From DATMNI01 sp035570275 (GTDB lineage: Bacteria > Acidobacteriota > Terriglobia > Bryobacterales > Bryobacteraceae): 14,584 bases of DNA. Position 1 is the stretch's first letter; every line of letters begins with the position of its first letter. Under the pieces are notes generated by a model. It had not been told where the DNA came from. It was given only the letters and a program-made list of their open reading frames with translations, and made no database searches. Position numbers and translations under genes: made by a program. Positions 6,513 through 12,558 of this stretch are shown one piece after another. The DNA is taken from positions 1 to 14,584 of the forward strand of contig DATMNI010000143.1 of assembly GCA_035570275.1 (NCBI GenBank), read 5' to 3'.

Positions 6513-8237
6513 TTGACGACGCAGTTTAACCGGCGCGGATTCATCGGCTCGCTGTGCGCCTCGGCATCGGTTTTCACCCTCGATCAGTTGCTTTTGGGCG
6601 CTCCGGTGGACCCGCAGTTTGTCAACGTGGCGCGCCAGGCCGGACTGCGTTCGAAGACGATTTTCGGGCGTGAAAACAAGAACCGGTTTCTGCTGGAAAC
6701 GACGGGCTGCGGCGTGGCGTTTTACGACTACGATCACGATGGCTGGCTGGATATCTTTCTGGTGAACGGCACGCGCTTCGATGCCAACTGGACGAAAGCC
6801 GATGCGCCGGTAAGCCGGCTTTACAAGAACAACCGCGACGGCACGTTCACCGATGTCACGTTGAAAGCGGGCCTGGCGCGCACCGACTGGGGCCAGGGCT
6901 GCTGCATCGGCGATTACGACAACGACGGCGTCGATGATCTGCTGGTCACTTATTGGGGCGATTGCGTGTTGTATCGCAACAACGGGGACGGAACGTTCAC
7001 CGATGTTTCGGAAAAGACGGGCGTCCGAAAGACCACGCGCCTTACCCCCGCCGGCCTGAACCGCTGGAACACCGGTTGCGCCTTCGTCGACTACGACCGC
7101 GATGGCTGGCTCGACATCTTCATCGGCAATTACATCGACTTCGACCCGAAGACGGTGCCGGTGCCCGAGGACGGCAATTGTCTCTACAAGAACCTGAAAG
7201 TCGCCTGCGGGCCGCCGGGCCTGGATGGCGGCAAGAACATCCTGCTGCACAACGACGGCAAGGGCAATTTCACCGATGTCAGCGCCCAGGCCGGCATTCT
7301 GAAAACTCCCGGCACCTATGCGCTGGGGGTACTGGTGGCCGATTTCGACAACGACGGCTGGCCGGACATCTACGTCGCCAACGATTCCACTTCGTCGGCG
7401 CTTTACCACAACAACCGCGATGGCACCTTCACGGACATCGCCATCGAAGCGGGCGTCGCTTATTCGGCCGACGGCAAGCCGCAGGCCGGCATGGGTGTCT
7501 CCACGGCGGACTACGATGGCGACGGCAATCTCGACATCGTCAAGACGAACTTCGCCGGCGATACGTCGAGCCTCTATCGCAACCTGGGCAACAATTTGTT
7601 CGAGGACTCGACGTTTCAGGCGGGACTGGGCCGGAACACGCGCTTCCTCGGCTGGGGCGCGATGTTTCTGGACTATGACAACGACACCTGGCCCGACATT
7701 CTGCTGACCAACGGGCATGTCTACCCCGAGGTGGCGGACACCGCGATTGAGTATGGATACCGGCAGAGGAAGGTGCTCTATCGCAACCTCGGCAATGGCC
7801 GGTTTCTGGACGTTTCCGAAAGCTCCGGCCCGGGAATTCTGGAGAAAGTGAGCGGGCGCGGCTGCGCCACCGGTGATTTCGATAACGATGGCGACGTGGA
7901 TGTGGTGGTGAACTGCGTGAACGACGTGCCGCAGCTGCTGCGATGCGATACGGCGACCGGGAATACCTGGATCAAGATCAAATGCGTCGGCACGAAATCA
8001 AACCGCTCCGCCATCGGCGCGCGCGTCTACTGTGTGACCGGCAAGCGGAAACAGATGGATGAGGTGCGCAGCGGCGGCAGCTATATTTCCCAAAACGATC
8101 TGCGGGTACACTTCGGCCTGGCCAAAGCGGAGACGGCGGATATTGAAATCCGTTGGCCGAGCGGGCAGGTGGACAAACTGCCGGGGCTCGCGGGGAACCG
8201 GATATACACCGTGGTCGAAGGGAAAGGCGTCAGGTGA
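6513..8237 (+). CDS. CRTAC1-family secreted propeller protein (FG-GAP/VCBS repeats, ASPIC/UnbV C-terminus), copy 1
   Basis: 574 residues from a TTG; GGAGGG at 6498-6503 is nine bases upstream and no better in-frame start is present. NRRGFIGSLCASASVF near the N-terminus is a twin-arginine-type leader, so the protein is probably exported folded. Seven Asp-rich, calcium-loop-type motifs follow: DYDHDGWLD (72-80), DYDNDGVDD (134-142), DYDRDGWLD (193-201), DFDNDGWPD (278-286), DYDGDGNLD (333-341), DYDNDTWPD (388-396, Gly replaced by Thr) and DFDNDGDVD (455-463). This fits a seven-bladed integrin-alpha-like propeller. The last ~75 residues carry the ASPIC/UnbV signature (NRSAIGAR, GGSYISQNDLRVHFGL, IRWPSG). 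Known members bind calcium and are secreted or surface proteins; no enzyme activity is assigned. It overlaps the next gene by four bases, so the two are likely translationally coupled. Confidence 0.9.
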   Translation: MTTQFNRRGFIGSLCASASVFTLDQLLLGAPVDPQFVNVARQAGLRSKTIFGRENKNRFLLETTGCGVAFYDYDHDGWLDIFLVNGTRFDANWTKADAPVSRLYKNNRDGTFTDVTLKAGLARTDWGQGCCIGDYDNDGVDDLLVTYWGDCVLYRNNGDGTFTDVSEKTGVRKTTRLTPAGLNRWNTGCAFVDYDRDGWLDIFIGNYIDFDPKTVPVPEDGNCLYKNLKVACGPPGLDGGKNILLHNDGKGNFTDVSAQAGILKTPGTYALGVLVADFDNDGWPDIYVANDSTSSALYHNNRDGTFTDIAIEAGVAYSADGKPQAGMGVSTADYDGDGNLDIVKTNFAGDTSSLYRNLGNNLFEDSTFQAGLGRNTRFLGWGAMFLDYDNDTWPDILLTNGHVYPEVADTAIEYGYRQRKVLYRNLGNGRFLDVSESSGPGILEKVSGRGCATGDFDNDGDVDVVVNCVNDVPQLLRCDTATGNTWIKIKCVGTKSNRSAIGARVYCVTGKRKQMDEVRSGGSYISQNDLRVHFGLAKAETADIEIRWPSGQVDKLPGLAGNRIYTVVEGKGVR

Positions 8238-9904
8238 GGAGGCGCGATTTTCTGCGGGCGGTCCCGTTCCTCGCCCGTGCTTTGCCCGCCGCCCAGACGC
8301 CTTTCCAGTTCACCGACATTGCGGCCAAGGCGGGGCTCACCGCACCCATCGTTTACGGCGACCCCGGCAAGAAGAAGTACATCCTGGAGACCAACGGCTG
8401 CGGGATCGCGTTCTTCGACTACGACCACGACGGCTGGCTCGATCTCTTCGTGCCGGGTGGGTCGCAACTCGATGGCGCTCCGCCCGGGACCACCAACCGC
8501 CTGTACAAAAACAACCGCGACGGCACCTTCACCGATGTCACCAGAAAGGCTGGCCTGGAGCGCGCGGTGTGGGCGTCTGGCGTCTGCGTCGGCGACTACA
8601 ACAACGACGGGTTCGACGACCTCTTCGTGAGTTGCTGGGGACAGAACATTCTCTACCGCAACCATGGCAACGGCACGTTTACCGATGTGACAAAAGAGGC
8701 CGGGCTGCTGCATTCGAAACCGGAATGGGGCGCCGGTTGCACCTTCACCGATTACAATCGCGATGGCTTCGTGGACCTGTTCGTCTCTACGTACCTGAAT
8801 TTCGATTTGAAAACAGTTCCGCTGCCGGGCGCAGCCGAGAACTGCAGTTGGAAAGGCATCGCCGTGAATTGCGGACCGAAAGGCCTGCCGACGGGACGCA
8901 ACTTCCTCTACCGGAATAACGGCGACGGCACCTTCACCGACGTCTCGGAAAGTTCCGGGATCGCCAAAGTAGACCACCGCTATGCCATGACCGCGGTGGC
9001 GGCCGATTTCGACGACGATGGCTGGCCGGACATCTTCGTGGCGTGCGACTCCACGCCCAGCATTCTGTACCGGAACAACCGCGACGGCACGTTTACCGAC
9101 ATTGCGCTGGAAGCCGGAGTTGCCTATAACGAGGACGGGCGCGAACAGGCCGGAATGGGCGTGGCCATCGGCGACGCGCTGAACTCCGGCCGCCTTGACA
9201 TCTTCAAAACGCACTTCGCGGACGATACGCCCATTCTGTACAGCAACCGGGGCAACGGCCGCTTTGAAGACATGACGTCGAAAGCGGGCCTGGGGGCCTT
9301 TACGCGCTATGTGGGCTGGGGCGCGGGCTTCGCGGACTTCGACAACGATGGCCTTTTGGATCTGCTTTTTGTGAACGGCAACGTGTACCCGGAGGTGGAG
9401 CGATATTTCGCCGAGTACAAGTACAAGAACCCGCGAATTCTGCTGCGGAACCTGGGGACCGGAGAGTTCGAGAACGTGAGCGGCGGCGGCGGCACGGGCA
9501 TCACGGACCGGCACTCCAGCCGCGGCTGCGCGTTTGGGGATTTCGACAACGACGGCAAGGTGGATGTCGCCATCATGAACATGGGCGAGCCGCCGTCGCT
9601 GCTGCGCAACGAAACCGGCAATAGCAATGGCTGGCTTGTGCTGAAGCTGATCGGCACGAAATCGAACCGCAGCGCCATCGGCGCGCGAGCTTTCGTAACG
9701 GCCGGCGGACGCCGCCAGCGGCAGGAAGTGCTGAGCCAATCCAGTTTTTACTCGCAGAGCGACCTCCGGTTGCACTTCGGGATGGGCTCCGCGAAGGCGG
9801 CCGATGTCGAGGTCCGCTGGCCGTCCGGTCTGAAGGAGCTCTATCGAGGCGTGAAATCGAACCAAATTTTGCCGATTGTGGAGGGCAAGGGAAGCCGGGA
9901 CTGA
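8234..9904 (+). CDS. CRTAC1-family secreted propeller protein (FG-GAP/VCBS repeats, ASPIC/UnbV C-terminus), copy 2
   Basis: 556 residues from the GTG at 8234, which overlaps the previous stop as GTGA. This start places RRRDFLRAVPFLARALPAA, a typical Tat leader, at the very N-terminus; a longer frame upstream would run inside the previous gene. A paralogue of copy 1, with the same order: DYDHDGWLD (62-70), DYNNDGFDD (121-129), DYNRDGFVD (173-181), DFDDDGWPD (258-266), a degenerate loop (DALNSGRLD, 314-322), DFDNDGLLD (368-376), DFDNDGKVD (436-444), then the ASPIC/UnbV region (NRSAIGAR, QSSFYSQSDLRLHFGMG, VRWPSG). The fifth loop has lost its central aspartates, unlike copy 1. The two probably act together, perhaps as a heteromer at the cell surface; that is inference from coupling and similarity. 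Confidence 0.9.
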   Translation: MRRRDFLRAVPFLARALPAAQTPFQFTDIAAKAGLTAPIVYGDPGKKKYILETNGCGIAFFDYDHDGWLDLFVPGGSQLDGAPPGTTNRLYKNNRDGTFTDVTRKAGLERAVWASGVCVGDYNNDGFDDLFVSCWGQNILYRNHGNGTFTDVTKEAGLLHSKPEWGAGCTFTDYNRDGFVDLFVSTYLNFDLKTVPLPGAAENCSWKGIAVNCGPKGLPTGRNFLYRNNGDGTFTDVSESSGIAKVDHRYAMTAVAADFDDDGWPDIFVACDSTPSILYRNNRDGTFTDIALEAGVAYNEDGREQAGMGVAIGDALNSGRLDIFKTHFADDTPILYSNRGNGRFEDMTSKAGLGAFTRYVGWGAGFADFDNDGLLDLLFVNGNVYPEVERYFAEYKYKNPRILLRNLGTGEFENVSGGGGTGITDRHSSRGCAFGDFDNDGKVDVAIMNMGEPPSLLRNETGNSNGWLVLKLIGTKSNRSAIGARAFVTAGGRRQRQEVLSQSSFYSQSDLRLHFGMGSAKAADVEVRWPSGLKELYRGVKSNQILPIVEGKGSRD

Positions 9905-9905
9905 A

Positions 9906-10047
9906 TTGTGGGGCAGGTTGTTAACCTGCGGCGGATTGGCAATCCGCCTGCCGCACCTTGCGGGCAACGCCACCAACGCGGCACACTCGCTGCCGCATCG
10001 CGCCGGCGGATTAACAATCCGCCGCAGATTGACAATCTGCCCCACAA
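9906..10047. repeat. Nested palindromic repeat element upstream of trehalase
   Basis: Two ~43-base arms (9906-9948 and 10005-10047) are inverted repeats of each other, 38 of 43 positions complementary, around a 56-base centre. Each arm also contains two small hairpins: GCAGGTTGTTAACCTGC and GGCGGATTGGCAATCCGCC on the left, GGCGGATTAACAATCCGCC and GCAGATTGACAATCTGC on the right. Several mismatches between the arms are in the three-base loops. It begins just after the stop of CRTAC1 copy 2. It looks like a compound REP/MITE-like unit. Its right arm carries a perfect TTGACA (10029-10034), and TATAGT lies at 10057-10062; the 22-bp spacing is too long for a confident promoter for the trehalase. 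Confidence 0.8.
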
Positions 10048-10081
10048 AATCTGGACTATAGTGAATACGAGCCGAAGCATC

Positions 10082-11638
10082 ATGACACGCATCTACCGTT
10101 GTTTCCTGCTCTTGATTGTGGGTTCCGGAATTGGCCGGGCCGCGGACTGTGCGGCGCTGGCGGAGGCGCGTTCCTACATCCACGCAAGCTGGAAGACACT
10201 GACGCGCTCCAATGCTTCATTGCACGATTCCGCCCAGGATTCGAAAGTTGCGCAGGCCGGGCCGGTAACGCTGTGGGTGGCCGCGGACGAAGACGCGGCG
10301 GGGATTGCAAGCGCGTTAAAGGTGAACGTGCGCAAGCTGAGCAATCCACCCTCAGCCACCCAGGAATCGGGGCTGCTTTACTTGCCCGGCCCCTATGTCG
10401 TTCCCGGCGGCCGCTTCAACGAGATGTACGGGTGGGACAGTTACTTCATCCTGCTGGGATTGCTGCGCGATGGCGAGCCCGTGCTGGCGCAATCGATGAC
10501 CGATAACTTCCTGTACGAAGTGCGGCATTACGGCAAGGTCCTCAACGCCAACCGCACGTACTATCTGACGCGCTCGCAGCCGCCGTTTCTCAGCCGCATG
10601 GTGCTGGATGTCTATCGGGGCACGGGCGATACGGCATGGTTGCGGCGAAGTCTGCCGGCGCTGGAGAGCTATTACGAATACTGGACGAACCCGCCTCACC
10701 TGACGCCGCAGACGGGCCTCTCCCGCTACGATGGCGGGTCGGACCAGCCCGCGCCCGAGGTGGTCTTCGGGGAACGCGATGAGGCCGGAAAAGACCATTA
10801 CGACCGTGTCCGTGAATACTATCGGACGCATGCAGTGAAAGAATACAACCTGGCGGATTTCTACGATAGCCGGACGGGGCAGTTGACGCCGTTGTTCTAC
10901 CGCGGCGACCGGGCCATGCGTGAATCCGGCTTCGACCCCTCCGCTCGTTTCGGCCCGTTCAGCGTCGGCATTGTGAACTACAACAGCGTGGACCTGAATT
11001 CGCTGCTTTACCGGATGGAGATGGACATGGCCACTATCCGGGGATTGCTGGATCAACCGCGCCTGGCGGAGATCTGGTCGGCGCGGGCGGCTGTGCGGGC
11101 AGCGGCCATCCGGCGGCTGATGTGGGATAGTAAGTCCGGCTTATTCGCCGACTATAACTTCGTAACCAGCCAGCGGCTGGATTATCCCTATCTCACCACT
11201 TTCTATCCCCTTTGGGCGGGCTTTGCGACGCCGGAAGAAGCGGCTGCCGTGGCGGCGAATCTGCCGATGTTCGAAAGGGACGGCGGGCTGCAGACCAGCA
11301 GCCGCGTCTCCGGCAATCAATGGGACGCGCCGTTCGGCTGGGCGCCCCTGCAGATTATTGCCATCCAGGGTTTGCGGCGGTATGGGTACGATGCGGCGGC
11401 GGAGCGGCTGAGCCTGAAATTCCTTTCGATGATTGTGCGGGATTTTGACCTGCACCGGACGATTAAAGAGAAGTTCAACGTAGTCGAGGGCAAGAGCGAC
11501 CTGGGAGCGGGGATCCGGTTCGGTTATACGTCGAATGAGATTGGGTTCGGGTGGACCAATGCGGCCTTCGTGCTGCTGTGGGAAGAACTATCGGAGCCGG
11601 GCAAGCGGAGCCTGGAAACGCAATGTGTCGCGCATTGA
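10082..11638 (+). CDS. treA: Periplasmic alpha,alpha-trehalase, GH37
   Basis: 518 residues from the ATG at 10082; the open frame further upstream runs through the palindromic repeat and is not coding. A signal peptide is visible (MTRIYRCFLLLIVGSGIGRAA). Both GH37 signatures are present: PGGRFNEMYGWDSYF (about 108-122) and QWDAPFGWAP (413-422). ESGFDPSARFG (281-291) corresponds to the segment that carries the acid aspartate in E. coli Tre37A, and EIGFGWTNAAF closes the domain. The enzyme hydrolyses trehalose to two glucose molecules in the periplasm. Length is near the family norm. No strong Shine-Dalgarno is seen. The 3' end (from 11598) and an internal segment (11089-11134) recur as a fragment at 12472-12565, and the last codons overlap an ATG (11623) that begins a truncated copy of the downstream glycosidase start. 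Confidence 0.94.
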   Translation: MTRIYRCFLLLIVGSGIGRAADCAALAEARSYIHASWKTLTRSNASLHDSAQDSKVAQAGPVTLWVAADEDAAGIASALKVNVRKLSNPPSATQESGLLYLPGPYVVPGGRFNEMYGWDSYFILLGLLRDGEPVLAQSMTDNFLYEVRHYGKVLNANRTYYLTRSQPPFLSRMVLDVYRGTGDTAWLRRSLPALESYYEYWTNPPHLTPQTGLSRYDGGSDQPAPEVVFGERDEAGKDHYDRVREYYRTHAVKEYNLADFYDSRTGQLTPLFYRGDRAMRESGFDPSARFGPFSVGIVNYNSVDLNSLLYRMEMDMATIRGLLDQPRLAEIWSARAAVRAAAIRRLMWDSKSGLFADYNFVTSQRLDYPYLTTFYPLWAGFATPEEAAAVAANLPMFERDGGLQTSSRVSGNQWDAPFGWAPLQIIAIQGLRRYGYDAAAERLSLKFLSMIVRDFDLHRTIKEKFNVVEGKSDLGAGIRFGYTSNEIGFGWTNAAFVLLWEELSEPGKRSLETQCVAH

Positions 11639-11736
11639 AAATCGCTCTGGACCATTCCACGCTAAACCGTGGTACACTTTATTTGTGCCCAGAAACGTCA
11701 CACTCGCTCTCCCTGAAGACCTTCTTCGCCGTGTGA
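11623..11736 (+). pseudogene. Orphan N-terminal fragment of the downstream glycosidase
   Basis: The ATG at 11623, inside the last codons of trehalase, opens a 37-codon frame beginning MCRALKIALDHS. The intact glycosidase at 12544 begins MCRALKIGLLLLAHS. The DNA matches nearly exactly over the first seven codons; after them the left copy lacks nine bases (three codons) and matches for another ~14 bases (11645-11658 with 12575-12588). Beyond that the sequence runs into vapB. I read this as the original glycosidase start, cut off when vapBC was inserted. It is unlikely to make a useful product. Confidence 0.7.
11648..11678 (+). promoter_or_regulatory. Candidate vapBC promoter giving a near-leaderless mRNA
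   Basis: TACACT (11673-11678) fits a -10 box, with a weak TGGACC (11648-11653) 19 bp upstream. The GTG start of vapB is only six bases after the -10, about where transcription would begin. No Shine-Dalgarno is present. This suggests a leaderless transcript; toxin-antitoxin autoregulation would act here. Confidence 0.4.
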
Positions 11737-11924
11737 AGATGATAGCCGCGAAGCAGGATACATCCATCTCCGCTTTACTCGCTGCAACCTTGTCTCAGGT
11801 GGCCGACCAGGAAGATGGCTACGCCGAAGCTCGGGATGCCATGCTCGCGGACCTGGCGCGGGGCTACAATCTCGGGACGCAGGGCAAGATCGCGTGGAGC
11901 CGGGATTCGCTGCATGAGCGGTGA
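11685..11924 (+). CDS. vapB: VapB-type antitoxin, ribbon-helix-helix-like
   Basis: 79 residues from the GTG at 11685; an upstream open frame lies inside trehalase and is rejected. The N-terminus (PRNVTLALPEDLLRRVKMIAAKQ) has the short beta strand followed by two helices of ribbon-helix-helix DNA-binding antitoxins. The C-terminal part (DLARGYNLGTQGKIAWSRDS) would bind and block the toxin. It overlaps vapC by 11 bases, normal for these operons. Expected roles are neutralising VapC and repressing its own promoter. Family assignment rests on the fold pattern, the size and the adjacent PIN toxin. Confidence 0.78.
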   Translation: MPRNVTLALPEDLLRRVKMIAAKQDTSISALLAATLSQVADQEDGYAEARDAMLADLARGYNLGTQGKIAWSRDSLHER

Positions 11925-12366
11925 CCGGGTACGTGACGAGTTTGTCGATACCAACATCCTGATCTGCGCCTTCGATGTCACTGCCGGAGAAAAACGCCGC
12001 GTTGCCGTCGAGTTGATCAGCCGTCTCTGGTTGGAGCGTCGAGGTTGTATCAGCTTGCAGGTGCTGCAAGAGTTCTACGTCGCTGCCACCAGAAAGCTGA
12101 TCCTGGAGCCCGAGCAGGCCGTATTGCAAATCGGCCGGTTGGGACGATGGCGCGTGCATCGCCCGTCGGTAGAGGATGTGTTGGCGGCCATCGAGCTGCA
12201 TCGGAGCCATTCGGTCTCTTTCTGGGATGGGCTGATTCTGCGAAGCGCCCAGGCGTCGCAATGCTCGATCCTATGGTCGGAGGACATGTCGAGCGACCAG
12301 CGGTGGGGCAGTCTGGAAGTGCGCAATCCCTTTCAACGACCGGACACTCAACAGCCCGGCTCTTGA
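11914..12366 (+). CDS. vapC: VapC-type toxin, PIN-domain ribonuclease
   Basis: 150 residues from the ATG at 11914, inside the end of vapB. The four acidic positions of the PIN active site are visible: Asp12 (FVDTNILICAFD), Glu53 (SLQVLQEFY), Asp105 (SFWDGLIL) and Asp124 (WSEDMS). These coordinate magnesium for RNA cleavage; family members cut tRNA or rRNA and stop translation when the antitoxin is degraded. The length is slightly above the usual 130-140 because of short extra tails. All catalytic residues are intact, so the toxin is probably functional. The RNA target cannot be read from sequence. Confidence 0.9.
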   Translation: MSGDRVRDEFVDTNILICAFDVTAGEKRRVAVELISRLWLERRGCISLQVLQEFYVAATRKLILEPEQAVLQIGRLGRWRVHRPSVEDVLAAIELHRSHSVSFWDGLILRSAQASQCSILWSEDMSSDQRWGSLEVRNPFQRPDTQQPGS

Positions 12367-12471
12367 TCCAAGTAGCATCTACTCAGGTAACGCCAAAGAG
12401 TCCCGTTCGCCCGGCGGCGGCGTCCGCTCAATGGGCAGCGATTTGCAGCGCACCGGCTCCACGGCTGCCGC

Positions 12472-12558
12472 GGCTGCACGGGCATTGGCCATCCCGCGGC
12501 TGATGTGGGATAGTAAGACGGGCAAACGGAGCCTGGAAACGCAATGTGTCGCGCACTG
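12472..12558 (+). pseudogene. Internally deleted fragment of the trehalase gene
   Basis: Bases 12472-12517 align without gaps to trehalase 11089-11134 (41 of 46 identical, the last 22 exact). Bases 12519-12565 align to 11598-11644 with two differences. About 463 bp of trehalase between these segments is missing, joined at a CGGGC-like microhomology. The frame is not maintained across the join. The trehalase stop appears at 12557-12559 as CTGA in place of TTGA. This is a duplication of the trehalase 3' end, not a gene. It also supplies the start region of the glycosidase. Bases 12367-12471 show no feature. Confidence 0.85.

Noticed and set aside
6459..7718. A 419-codon minus-strand frame opposite CRTAC1 copy 1
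   Set aside because: Same cause: repeated Val/Ala/Ile-rich translation is the shadow of the calcium-loop codons.
8153..8233. An earlier start for CRTAC1 copy 2
   Set aside because: It lies wholly inside copy 1, and the GTG at 8234 gives a Tat leader at the N-terminus with a GTGA overlap.
9908..10081. An earlier start for trehalase
   Set aside because: The extension translates the palindromic repeat and would hide the signal peptide.
8081..10183. A 700-codon open frame on the minus strand opposite CRTAC1 copy 2
   Set aside because: It is antisense to a gene with clear domain motifs. Its translation mirrors the repeated Asp/Gly/Asn codons of the propeller, which leave the complementary frame stop-free in GC-rich DNA.
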